11,249 nt of DNA from SIG299 sp964541485 (GTDB taxonomy: Bacteria; Bacillota; Clostridia; Lachnospirales; Lachnospiraceae), in assembly GCA_964541485.1 (NCBI GenBank), contig CAZIQL010000075.1:1-11249 (forward strand). Direction: 5' to 3'. How positions within the stretch are numbered: position 1 is the first letter of the stretch; each line of letters opens with the position of its first letter. Of the stretch, positions 1 to 7,718 are shown in pieces. The notes beneath the pieces are model-generated. The model made no database searches. It was not told where the DNA came from and saw nothing but the letters and a program-made list of their open reading frames with translations. The position numbers and the translations under genes are program-made.

Positions 1-1932
1 ATCTACTATGCAAGAGAGTCCTGGTACATCAAGGAAACCGCAGTAAAGGATGATTTAATCCGCAACAACAATACCGTAAACTGGATTCCGGAATCCATCG
101 GTAAGGGCCGTTTCGGTAACTGGCTTGAGAACATTCAGGATTGGGCAATTTCCAGAAACCGTTATTGGGGAACTCCTCTTAACATCTGGGAATGTGAATG
201 CGGACACAGACACTGTGTAGGCAGCCGTGAAGAGCTCGTTCAGATGAGCGGCAATGAAAAGGCAAAGACCGTGGAATTCCACCGTCCGTATATTGATGAA
301 ATTACTCTCACCTGTCCGGAATGCGGAGGGCAGATGGTGCGTGTTCCTGAAGTGCTTGACTGTTGGTTTGACTCCGGTGCGATGCCGTTTGCACAGCATC
401 ATTATCCGTTTGAAAATAAGGAATTGTTTGAGCAGCAGTTCCCGGCTCAGTTTATTTCTGAGGCAGTTGACCAGACCAGAGGGTGGTTTCACTCCCTGAT
501 GGCAGAGTCGACCTTATTATTTAACAAGGCTCCATACGAAAACGTTATCGTTCTTGGTCACGTACAGGACGAAAACGGACAGAAGATGAGTAAGAGTAAG
601 GGAAATGCAGTAGATCCGTTTGATGCACTGGAAACCTACGGTGCAGATGCCATCCGCTGGTACTTCTACATCAACTCCGCTCCTTGGCTTCCAAACCGAT
701 TCCACGGCAAGGCAGTACAGGAGGGTCAGAGAAAGTTCATGGGTACCCTTTGGAACACCTACGCATTCTTCGTACTTTATGCGAATATTGACAGCTTTGA
801 TGCGACAAAATATACCTTGGAATATGATAAGTTATCCGTGATGGATAAGTGGTTATTATCAAGACTTCACTCTACCGTAAAGGCAGTGGATGACAACCTT
901 GACAATTACCGTATTCCGGAAGCTGCAAGAGCATTGCAGGATTTTGTGGATGAAATGAGTAACTGGTATGTCCGCAGAGGCAGAGAACGTTTCTGGGCAA
1001 AGGGCATGGAGCAGGATAAAATCAATGCTTACATGACGCTGTATACCGCACTTGTTACCATCGCAAAGACAGCAGCTCCGATGATTCCGTTTATGACAGA
1101 AGACATCTACCGCAACTTAGTTTGCAGCTTAGATCCATCCGCACCGGAAAGCGTACATTTATGCGACTTCCCTGTGGCAGATGAGAAAATGATTGACAAG
1201 AAGTTAGAAGAAGACATGGATGAAGTTCTTCAGATTGTAGTGCTTGGCCGTGCGTGCAGAAACACAGCAAACTTAAAGCAGCGTCAGCCGCTTGCCCATA
1301 TGTATGTTAAGGCAGAGAAGGAGCTTCCTGAATTCTTCCGCGATATCGTTGCGGATGAACTTAACGTAAAGGAAGTAGAATTTACTTCCGATGTACGCTC
1401 TTTCACATCCTACACCTTCAAGCCGCAGCTTAAGACCCTCGGTAGAAGATTCGGCAGCAGATTAAACGCACTGAAAGAGACATTAAATACTCTGGATGGC
1501 AATGCAGCTATGGATTCCTTAAACGAAACCGGTAAGGTAACCGTGCTTGTGGATGGCGTAGAAGAAGAACTTGCAACCGAAGATTTACTCATCGAGTCCG
1601 CACAGAAGGAAGGTTATGTATCCGATGCCGACCACGGTATTACCGTAGTCATCGATACCAACCTGACCGAAGAGCTGATTGAGGAAGGCTTTGTAAGAGA
1701 GCTGATTTCCAAGGTGCAGACCATGAGAAAGGATGCAGATTTTGAGGTAATGGACCACATCGTGGTTTATGTGTCCGGCAATGCAAAGATGGAAGCATTG
1801 ATGGCAAAGAACGAAGCAGAAATCCGTTCCGTTGTTCTGGCAGATGAAGTAGTTGTCGGTCAGATGGATGGCATTGCAAAGGAATGGAACTTAAACGGCG
1901 AAGATGTGACCATCGGTGTAAAGAGAGTCTAA
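1..1932 (+). CDS. ileS: Isoleucyl-tRNA synthetase, C-terminal 643 codons (5' end outside window)
   Basis: This enzyme charges tRNA-Ile with isoleucine in the cytoplasm. The reading frame is open from base 1, so the gene is cut by the window edge: the HIGH motif and most of the editing domain lie upstream. The visible part starts just after the editing insertion (ARESWYIKET), continues through GRFGNWLENIQDWAISRNRYWG and DCWFDSG, and carries the KMSKS ATP-binding loop at 583-597. Roughly codons 260-643 form the anticodon-binding and C-terminal domains, ending in IGVKRV and TAA. CxC and CxxC pairs near 190-330 could bind metal. The C-terminal layout fits the type-2 (eukaryote-like) IleS of about 1040 residues common in Clostridia; that class is often less sensitive to mupirocin, which is family knowledge and not shown here. 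The internal ATG at 244 is not the start. A T-box leader, if present, is out of view. Confidence 0.96.
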   Translation: MYYARESWYIKETAVKDDLIRNNNTVNWIPESIGKGRFGNWLENIQDWAISRNRYWGTPLNIWECECGHRHCVGSREELVQMSGNEKAKTVEFHRPYIDEITLTCPECGGQMVRVPEVLDCWFDSGAMPFAQHHYPFENKELFEQQFPAQFISEAVDQTRGWFHSLMAESTLLFNKAPYENVIVLGHVQDENGQKMSKSKGNAVDPFDALETYGADAIRWYFYINSAPWLPNRFHGKAVQEGQRKFMGTLWNTYAFFVLYANIDSFDATKYTLEYDKLSVMDKWLLSRLHSTVKAVDDNLDNYRIPEAARALQDFVDEMSNWYVRRGRERFWAKGMEQDKINAYMTLYTALVTIAKTAAPMIPFMTEDIYRNLVCSLDPSAPESVHLCDFPVADEKMIDKKLEEDMDEVLQIVVLGRACRNTANLKQRQPLAHMYVKAEKELPEFFRDIVADELNVKEVEFTSDVRSFTSYTFKPQLKTLGRRFGSRLNALKETLNTLDGNAAMDSLNETGKVTVLVDGVEEELATEDLLIESAQKEGYVSDADHGITVVIDTNLTEELIEEGFVRELISKVQTMRKDADFEVMDHIVVYVSGNAKMEALMAKNEAEIRSVVLADEVVVGQMDGIAKEWNLNGEDVTIGVKRV

Positions 1933-1948
1933 CAAAGGAAAATCTAAT

Positions 1949-1979
1949 CCGGAGGGATTGCAAGGAGCAATCCTTCCGG
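1949..1979 (+). other. Hairpin between ileS and glgP
   Basis: A 13-bp stem (1949-1961 with 1967-1979, one G·U pair) closes a five-base loop, AAGGA. It lies 16 nt after the ileS stop and 32 nt before the glgP start. No run of T follows it (the next bases are TGGGTTATAAAC), so it is not a standard intrinsic terminator. It may still slow polymerase, stabilise the 3' end of ileS mRNA or allow partial read-through into glgP. I see no convincing separate glgP promoter. Confidence 0.6.
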
Positions 1980-2011
1980 TGGGTTATAAACATTTTAGAA
2001 TGGAGAGACAA

Positions 2012-4462
2012 ATGGAGATAACAAAAAAAGAATTAAAGCAGAAAATTGTTGCTAATATGAAGATGTTATATCGTAAGGATATTGAGGAGGCTTCGAAGCA
2101 GCAGTTATTCCAGGCAGTGTCCTATGCACTGAAGGATTATATTATCGACATGTGGATGGATACCCACAAGACCTATGAAAAGGAAGATGTAAAGACAGTT
2201 TACTATCTTTCCATGGAGTTCTTAATGGGTCGTGCACTCGGTAATAACATCATCAATATGAAGGCACAGCCGGTAGTAAAGGAAGTGCTTGAGGAGCTTG
2301 GCTTAGACCTTGATGTGATTGAGGACCAGGAGCCGGATGCAGCACTTGGTAACGGTGGTCTTGGCCGTCTGGCAGCATGTTTCCTGGATTCCTTATCCTC
2401 CCTTGGCTACCCGGCATACGGCTGTGGTATCCGTTATAAGTACGGTATGTTCAAGCAGGCAATTAAGGATGGTTTCCAGGTGGAAAAGCCGGATAACTGG
2501 TTAAAGCATGGTAACCCGTTCGAAGTTAAGCGTGCAGAGTATGCCGTAGAGGTTAAGTTCGGCGGTTATGTAAAAATGGTGCGCGGCGAGGATGGCAGAG
2601 ACCATTTCGTGCAGGAAAATTACAGCTCTGTTATGGCGGTTCCGTATGACCTGCCGGTCATCGGTTACGGCAACGGTATTGTAAATACCCTTCGTATCTG
2701 GGATGCAGAAGCCATCAATGACTTTAACTTAGAGCATTTTGATAAGGGTGACTACATCAAGTCCGTAGAGCAGGAAAACCTTGCAAGAACCATCTGTGAA
2801 GTACTTTATCCGAACGACAATCACTATGCAGGTAAGGAGCTTCGTTTAAAGCAGCAGTACTTCTTCGTATCCGCAAGTATTCAGCGTGCGGTGGCTAAGT
2901 ACATGGAAAATCATGATGATATCCGCAAGCTGCACGAGAAGGTTTGCTTCCAGTTAAACGATACGCATCCGACCGTTACGGTTGCTGAGCTTATGAGAAT
3001 TCTCTTAGATGAGTACTATCTCACATGGGATGAGGCATGGGAAGTGACAAACAAGTGTTGTGCATATACAAACCACACCATCATGTCCGAAGCATTGGAA
3101 AAATGGCCGCTTGAGCTGTTCTCCAGACTCCTTCCTAGAATTTATCAGATCGTGGAAGAGATTAACCGTCGTTTCCTTATCTTATTACAGGAAAAGTATC
3201 CGAACGATTACAGCAAGGTACAGAAGATGGCAATCGTTTATAACGGACAGGTGCGCATGGCAAATCTTGCTATCGTTGCCGGTTTCTCCGTAAACGGTGT
3301 AGCAGCGCTTCATACGGAGATTTTAAAGAAGGAACAGTTAAAGGAATTCTACGAGCTGTGGCCGGAGAAGTTTAACAACAAGACAAACGGTATCACACAG
3401 AGAAGATTCTTATTACATGGTAACCCACTCTTAGCAAACTGGATTACCGACAAGATTGGTGATGACTGGATTACCAACCTTTCTCACTTAGAGAAGCTGA
3501 TGGTATTTGTAAACGATGAAAAGTCCTTACATGAAATCCAGAACATCAAGTACCAGAACAAGGTAAGACTGGCAAAGTATATCAAGGAGCACAACGGCAT
3601 TGAAGTAGACCCACGTTCTATCTTCGATGTACAGGTAAAGCGTCTCCACGAGTATAAGAGACAGTTCTTAAATATTTTGCACATCATGTATTTATATAAT
3701 GAAATCAAGAGAAATCCGGATATGCCGTTCTACCCAAGAACCTTTATCTTTGGTGCAAAGGCATCCGCAGGTTACCGCCGTGCCAAGGCTATCATTAAGC
3801 TGATTAACAGCGTGGCTGATGTGGTAAACAACGACGCTTCCATCAAGGGTAAGATTAAGGTAGTCTTCATCGAAAACTACCGCGTATCGAACGCAGAGCT
3901 GATCTTTGCGGCAGCAGATGTTTCCGAGCAGATTTCCACAGCAAGTAAGGAAGCTTCCGGTACCGGTAACATGAAGTTCATGTTAAACGGTGCGATTACT
4001 CTTGGTACGATGGACGGTGCAAACGTAGAAATCGTGGAAGAAGCCGGCATTGAAAACGAAGTCATCTTCGGTCTTTCGGCTGATGAGGTTATCGCTTACG
4101 AGCACAACGGCGAGTACCATCCAAGAGAAATCTACAACACCAATACCGATATCCGTATGGCAATGACACAGTTGATTGACGGTACGTATTCTCCTGAGGA
4201 TACGGAACTCTTCCGTGAATTATACGAGTCCTTGTTACACCGTAACGGTAACGAGCCTTCCGACCAGTACTTCATTTTAAAGGATTTCGTATCCTATGCT
4301 GATGCACACAAGCGCATTGAAGAGAAGTACCGCGATGAAATGGGCTGGGCAAAGTCCGCACTCATCAACATCGCAAAGAGCGGAAAGTTCTCCTCTGACC
4401 GTACGATTGAAGAGTATGTACAGGATATCTGGCATCTTGAAAAAGTAACATTAAAGAAGTAA
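2012..4462 (+). CDS. glgP: Glycogen/starch/alpha-glucan phosphorylase
   Basis: The 816-residue product is a GT35 family phosphorylase. It uses inorganic phosphate and pyridoxal phosphate (PLP) to release glucose-1-phosphate from glycogen or maltodextrin ends in the cytoplasm. Visible hallmarks are YYLSMEFLMGRALGNN near the N-terminus, LGNGGLGRLAACFLDS, QLNDTHPT, VKRLHEYKRQ, and the PLP site EASGTGNMKF, in which Lys655 (codon at 3974) should form the Schiff base. The length matches bacterial GlgP/MalP (about 800-815 residues). I chose ATG 2012 because GGAGAG at 2002-2007 sits four bases upstream; upstream in-frame starts at 1958 and 2000 would fall in the intergenic hairpin or overlap that ribosome site. 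Sequence alone does not separate the glycogen from the maltodextrin enzyme. Codon use matches ileS, and no defect is visible. Confidence 0.97.
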   Translation: MEITKKELKQKIVANMKMLYRKDIEEASKQQLFQAVSYALKDYIIDMWMDTHKTYEKEDVKTVYYLSMEFLMGRALGNNIINMKAQPVVKEVLEELGLDLDVIEDQEPDAALGNGGLGRLAACFLDSLSSLGYPAYGCGIRYKYGMFKQAIKDGFQVEKPDNWLKHGNPFEVKRAEYAVEVKFGGYVKMVRGEDGRDHFVQENYSSVMAVPYDLPVIGYGNGIVNTLRIWDAEAINDFNLEHFDKGDYIKSVEQENLARTICEVLYPNDNHYAGKELRLKQQYFFVSASIQRAVAKYMENHDDIRKLHEKVCFQLNDTHPTVTVAELMRILLDEYYLTWDEAWEVTNKCCAYTNHTIMSEALEKWPLELFSRLLPRIYQIVEEINRRFLILLQEKYPNDYSKVQKMAIVYNGQVRMANLAIVAGFSVNGVAALHTEILKKEQLKEFYELWPEKFNNKTNGITQRRFLLHGNPLLANWITDKIGDDWITNLSHLEKLMVFVNDEKSLHEIQNIKYQNKVRLAKYIKEHNGIEVDPRSIFDVQVKRLHEYKRQFLNILHIMYLYNEIKRNPDMPFYPRTFIFGAKASAGYRRAKAIIKLINSVADVVNNDASIKGKIKVVFIENYRVSNAELIFAAADVSEQISTASKEASGTGNMKFMLNGAITLGTMDGANVEIVEEAGIENEVIFGLSADEVIAYEHNGEYHPREIYNTNTDIRMAMTQLIDGTYSPEDTELFRELYESLLHRNGNEPSDQYFILKDFVSYADAHKRIEEKYRDEMGWAKSALINIAKSGKFSSDRTIEEYVQDIWHLEKVTLKK

Positions 4463-4497
4463 TTTTTTGAATCAATGAGGTTTTACATGATTATTGG

Positions 4498-4701
4498 AAT
4501 CCCTCGTCTGATAATGAAAATTGAATAAAGCAATAAGCCTCCCATCTGAATTTTATCCACCAGAACCCGCTCTCGCTTCGGCGAAAACGCAGTGGTACTA
4601 AACTCGAAAAGACCTCGTTAAGTACCAGCGTTTTCTAAGAGTTCTGTTAGGATGAAATTCAGATGGGAGGCTTTTGCTTTTAGAATATCAGACGAGGGAT
4701 T
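4498..4701. repeat. Long nested inverted repeat (about 204 nt)
   Basis: The two ends are a perfect 16-bp inverted repeat (4498-4513 with 4686-4701). Inside it are AAAGCAA/TTGCTTT (4527-4533 with 4674-4680), a 23-bp stem with one G·U (4536-4558 with 4650-4672), CAGAAC/GTTCTG (4561-4566 with 4641-4646), and GAAAACGC plus TGGTACT (4583-4599) pairing with 4621-4635. A small side hairpin carries a C(UUCG)G tetraloop (4573-4584). In total more than 50 base pairs nest in order, so one transcript would fold into a long rod. It encodes no plausible protein. The stem followed by CTTTTGCTTTT could also terminate glgP. No clear target-site duplication flanks it, so I cannot tell a mobile MITE-like element from a structured RNA or complex terminator. 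Confidence 0.75.
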
Positions 4702-4851
4702 GCGAAAAATAGGAGAAAATGATTGCTAAAAAATTAGTTCTTGAATGTGGAGTGTGTTTGGGCGGAGGGAGAAAGAAATTTTATAAACAGTGTAATGCTA
4801 AGGCAATCATCCCGGTGTATTAGGGTGAAGGGACCTGCGCAGGAAACTTTA

Positions 4852-4886
4852 GTCATCAGGTGCTCATTTGGATACGTCTTGATGAC
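4852..4886 (+). promoter_or_regulatory. Possible operator or leader hairpin before the sigma factor
   Basis: Nine bases (4852-4860, GTCATCAGG) can pair with 4878-4886 (TCTTGATGAC region, one G·U) around a 17-base loop, ending 11 bases before the sigma-factor ribosome site. A perfect 10-bp palindrome, CCTGCGCAGG, lies just upstream (4834-4843). Either could be a protein-binding site or a leader structure. I found no convincing -35/-10 pair or ECF-type promoter in 4702-4912. Otherwise this stretch appears empty. Confidence 0.3.
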
Positions 4887-4912
4887 CATCAGGAGAGAAA
4901 GGAGGAAAGGCA

Positions 4913-5473
4913 ATGGAGGACAATAGGATTATCGAGCTTTATATGGAGCGCTCCGAAAAAGCTATCGAAGAGACAGCAAAGAAGTACGGACGGTATTGTC
5001 ATTACATTTCGTTTGGAATTCTTGGGAGCGATGAGGATGCCAAGGAATGCGTAAATGATACGTATCTTCGGACATGGAATGCGATTCCTCCGGCAAGGCC
5101 AAATCTCCTGAAGACGTTCCTTGGGAAGATTGTGAGGAATCTTTCGTTAAACCGTTATGAAAAGATGACGGCAGAAAAGCGTGGCGGCGGGCAGGTGCCG
5201 CTGGTGCTTTCTGAGCTGGAAGAATGTATTCCGGCAGGAAATGACACCGAGCAGATAGTGACGGATCTGGTACTTAAAAATGTTTTGAATGAATTTTTGA
5301 AAAACTTACCGCAGGACACACGCAGGCTGTTTGTGCGCCGTTATTTTTACCTGAGTCCGATAAAGGAAATCGCAGCAGATTTTCAGATGTCGGAAAATCA
5401 GGTTACGGTGCGATTGTTCCGAACCAGGGAAAAACTGAGAGTATTGCTTGAGAAAGAAGGGATTACACTATGA
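4913..5473 (+). CDS. ECF-type RNA polymerase sigma factor
   Basis: This 186-residue protein has the size and two-domain build of an extracytoplasmic-function (group 4) sigma factor, which directs RNA polymerase to a small regulon. Sigma region 2 covers about residues 15-85, with the conserved stretch SDEDAKECVNDTYLRTWN followed by FLGKIVRNLSLNRYEK. Region 4, a helix-turn-helix that reads the -35 element, covers about 125-182 (NEFLKNLPQDTRRLF, then PIKEIAADFQMSENQVTVRL). The linker between them is short and charged. A strong ribosome site, AAAGGAGG (4898-4905), is placed correctly for ATG 4913. The stop overlaps the start of the next gene in an ATGA, so the two are translationally coupled, as usual for a sigma and its anti-sigma factor. 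The subfamily and target promoter are not determined. Confidence 0.9.
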   Translation: MEDNRIIELYMERSEKAIEETAKKYGRYCHYISFGILGSDEDAKECVNDTYLRTWNAIPPARPNLLKTFLGKIVRNLSLNRYEKMTAEKRGGGQVPLVLSELEECIPAGNDTEQIVTDLVLKNVLNEFLKNLPQDTRRLFVRRYFYLSPIKEIAADFQMSENQVTVRLFRTREKLRVLLEKEGITL

Positions 5474-6201
5474 AAGAGAATCGGTTATTGCATATGATGG
5501 GTGAAATTGAAGATGGTTATATTGAGGAAGCAGGAGCGGAGGCTGTGAGTGGTGGGAAAACAAAATGTGATAATAGAAATCATCATGTCACATTCCGATG
5601 GAAGAAGTGGTGCACGGTTGCGGCAAGTTTGGCTGTGGTTGCAGGACTCATAATTGCGGCAATGCAGAGCGGAGTGTTGGGCGGAAAGAATCACGAGGTG
5701 GTATTGGAAAACGGAGACAAAATCACATTTGTAAAAGCGGAAGATTTCATAATGGCAGATCAGAAAATTGCAGGAACTGGCCGTAAGATAACTGAAGAAG
5801 AGGCAGCACAACTGTTTTCCGGAATTTCTGTAACCACCGGATTTGTTTGGTTTGATCTTGATGAGGGCAACTTCATGGGAATCGAGGGAGAAATCGGTGA
5901 CATCGATTTATTCGTGGCAAAGAAGGGAATGATGATTGACGATACCATTGTGATGGGCGAAGAAACAATTTCAATGGTAAATGATATTGAAGTCACTGCC
6001 GGTTATTTCCTGATGCGTCCGAACAGCAAAGGGGAGCGCAGAATTATTTATTATGCAAATTTTGAAATTGGTAACACTACCTTTGGCCTTGAATATGCCG
6101 GGGCAGAGGCAGAGGCTGAGAAGCTTTGCACAGAACTTGCCGATGTGATCGAAAAGCTTATTCAAAACGGAGAACCGGACTTTAGTGATTTAGAAAAGTA
6201 G
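5470..6201 (+). CDS. Single-pass membrane protein, probable anti-sigma factor
   Basis: I do not recognise the family by sequence. The 243-residue product has a soluble N-terminal part of about 45 residues (MKENRLLHMMGEIEDGYIEE), a basic cluster (FRWKKW), one hydrophobic helix at about 48-66 (TVAASLAVVAGLIIAAM), and a C-terminal domain of about 175 residues expected outside the membrane. The latter contains EEAAQLFSGISVTTGFVWFD and ends with a helix rich in Ala/Glu. This topology, plus the ATGA overlap with the upstream sigma gene, fits a membrane-bound anti-sigma factor that holds the sigma with its short cytoplasmic tail and senses something outside. No zinc-binding HxxxCxxC motif of the ZAS class is present. 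The role as anti-sigma factor is inferred from context and topology. A lone Cys33 and the extracellular fold offer no clear ligand hint. Confidence 0.75.
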   Translation: MKENRLLHMMGEIEDGYIEEAGAEAVSGGKTKCDNRNHHVTFRWKKWCTVAASLAVVAGLIIAAMQSGVLGGKNHEVVLENGDKITFVKAEDFIMADQKIAGTGRKITEEEAAQLFSGISVTTGFVWFDLDEGNFMGIEGEIGDIDLFVAKKGMMIDDTIVMGEETISMVNDIEVTAGYFLMRPNSKGERRIIYYANFEIGNTTFGLEYAGAEAEAEKLCTELADVIEKLIQNGEPDFSDLEK

Positions 6202-6228
6202 AGGTGTTCACCTTCCTCGCACGTATGA

Positions 6229-6433
6229 CTAGATTTCTCCGGTTTTGGTGAAGGCTTATTATTACTATGTTTTTATAACGTAAAGTAAGGAATTAGGAAG
6301 TTTCATATCTATATCTAAAATATCTTTGTTTCTTTTGTAGACTGCTACTTGCGAAGGTAAAAGAAACTTCCTAATTCCTTCGATACATATATAAAAACAT
6401 TCCGTATAAAAGTCTCAAAACCGGAGAAACTAG
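6229..6433. repeat. Second long nested inverted repeat (about 205 nt)
   Basis: The outer arms pair as 6229-6246 with 6417-6433 (17 pairs, one bulged A). Inside are a perfect 11-bp stem (6267-6277 with 6390-6400) and a perfect 18-bp stem (6287-6304 with 6363-6380). The interior also offers GTTTCTTTT (6328-6336) paired with AAAAGAAAC (6359-6367), which competes with the 18-bp stem for 6363-6367. Both ends carry CTAG, which could be a 4-bp target duplication or simply part of the repeat. Its bases do not resemble the element at 4498-4701, although size and nesting do. It separates the putative anti-sigma gene from the LytM-like gene and contains no coding frame that I would support. Confidence 0.72.
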
Positions 6434-6472
6434 GAATAGCACTAAAAGGAGACAAAGAAAGGCGGGGTTAAT

Positions 6473-7629
6473 GTGAATAAGTTAAGCGATTTATTCAGAA
6501 AACGTGCACTGTTAGGTGTGGGTGTTTTCTGTGTGGCGGCAATTGTGACAGTGGGTGCATTAAGCATAGGAGGAAATGACAGTGAGGAGAATCCGGATCA
6601 GCTGGTGGATTTGAATGAGCAGAATTCGGATGGAGAAGACAAACAGATGGCGGATGGTACCGGAAATGAAGACGATGGAAAGAAGCCGGGAGAATCGGAT
6701 GATAAGCAGGTAGCAGACGGCACAGACACACCGGGAACAACCGGAGATGATAAACAGGTGGCAGATGGTACCGGAAATGAAGATGATGGAAAGACACCCG
6801 GAGAATCGGATGACAAGCAGGTAGCAGACGGCACAGACACACCGGGAACAACCGGAGATGATAAACAGGNNNNNNNNNNNNNNNNNNNNNNNNNNNNNNN
6901 NNNNNNNNNNNNNNNNNNNNNNNNNNNNNNNNNNNNNNNNNNNNNNNNNNNNNNNNNNNNNNNNNNNNNAAGCAGGTAGCAGACGGCACAGACACACCGG
7001 GAACAACCGGAGATGATAAACAGGTGGCAGATGGTACCGGAAATAAGAGTGATGGAAAGACACCGGAAGAATCCGATGACAAGCAGGTGGCAGATGGCAC
7101 AGACAAATCCGGACAGACCGGTGGAAATCAGCAGGTAGCAGAGAATCCCGGAAAAACAGACGGAGAGCAGGGGGCGGAAGTATTAAGCCCACAGGTGATT
7201 GCATCGCAGCTGACCTATAGCAAAGCAAATGGATTGCAGTGGCCGATTCAAGGAAACATTTTGATCCCGTACAGTCCTGATCATGGTGTTTATTATACAA
7301 CGCTTGACCAATTTGCAACCAGTGATGCCGTGGTTATTGCTTCTGCAATCGGAGCGGAGGTATTGGCAGCAGCGAAGGGTGTGGTTGTCTCTATTGAAGA
7401 GAATGTCCGTACCGGAATGACTGTGACCATGGCGCTTGGAAACAATACGCAGCTGGTCTACGGACAGTTGGATACGGGAAGTCTGAAAGTGGGAGATGTG
7501 CTTGAGGAAGGAGAATGTATCGGCACGGTTGCTGCGCCTACCAGATATTACGTGATGGAGGGCGCAAATTTATATTTTCAGGTGCTCGAGAATGGGCAGA
7601 GCATAGACCCGACTGAATTGCTCAGATAG
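6473..7629 (+). CDS. Membrane-anchored repeat protein with degenerate M23/LytM domain (interrupted by assembly gap)
   Basis: The likely start is GTG 6473, since no other start lies after the in-frame stop at 6443; GGCGGGG (6461-6467) is a modest ribosome site. Residues 1-11 are basic, about 12-33 form a membrane helix (LLGVGVFCVAAIVTVGALSI), and the rest should lie outside the cell. An acidic Asp/Gly/Thr-rich region of 37-residue repeats follows, then a C-terminal LytM/M23-like domain (about 7240-7626: QWPIQGNILIPYS, VLAAAKGVV, VGDVLEEGECIGTV, SIDPTELL). The zinc ligands are gone: the HxxxD pair aligns with Ser and Val, YxHL reads YGQL (7459-7470), and HLHF reads NLYF (7567-7578). It is therefore probably not a peptidase but a binding or scaffold domain, as in some SpoIIQ-type proteins. 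The frame changes across the 100-N gap (6870-6969), which I read as an arbitrary gap length. With the shortest filling the protein is 370 residues. Confidence 0.85.
6641..7128 (+). repeat. 111-bp tandem repeat encoding 37-residue acidic units
   Basis: AAACAG marks the unit start at 6641, 6752, 6863 and 7018; the first three are exactly 111 bases apart. Each unit encodes two KQ(V/M)ADGT motifs spaced 21 and 16 residues apart. Units one and two differ at a handful of bases, while the last (7018-7128) is more diverged (NKSDGK, EES, DKSGQT). The middle is missing because of the assembly gap, so the copy number is unknown. Near-identical units in a surface linker usually vary in number by recombination or slippage. 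Confidence 0.92.
6870..6969. other. Assembly gap, 100 N
   Basis: Exactly 100 N sit inside the tandem repeat, typical of a scaffold gap of unknown size. From the repeat phase, the sequence resumes at the point 63 bases into a unit. The real missing length should therefore be 56 + 111k bases (k = 0, 1, 2...), all of which keep the gene in frame. Confidence 0.97.
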
Positions 7630-7718
7630 GGAGCAGAGCACAGTTCTGACAGGGATGCTCAGATAGCGCGAATTGAGACGGAGAAGAATGGAAATCCGGT
7701 AGAAATAAATATATGGAA

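Noticed and set aside
244..1932. A shorter ileS gene starting at ATG 244
   Set aside because: The frame stays open to base 1 and the upstream residues match IleS, so the gene is cut by the window edge.
1958..2011. Earlier start codons for glgP at 1958 and 2000
   Set aside because: 1958 falls inside a hairpin, and 2000 sits at the ribosome site that serves ATG 2012.
4719..4823. A 34-codon frame (MIAKKLVLECGVCLGGG...) with AGGAG nearby
   Set aside because: The ribosome site is only three bases from the ATG, no family is recognisable and chance is likely; a CxxC pair is its only point of interest.
4842..4878. ECF-type autoregulatory promoter (GGAAAC ... CGTC)
   Set aside because: The gap between the two elements is about 27 bases, far from the usual 16-17.
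6870..6979. True frameshift in the LytM-like gene
   Set aside because: The frame change equals the effect of an arbitrary 100-N gap; the repeat phase restores one frame.
6641..7128. CRISPR array
   Set aside because: The 111-bp units have no unique spacers and encode a continuous protein repeat.
6560..7318. Long minus-strand reading frames across the repeat and the N gap
   Set aside because: They mirror the low-complexity repeat on the plus strand, cross unknown bases and lack ribosome sites.
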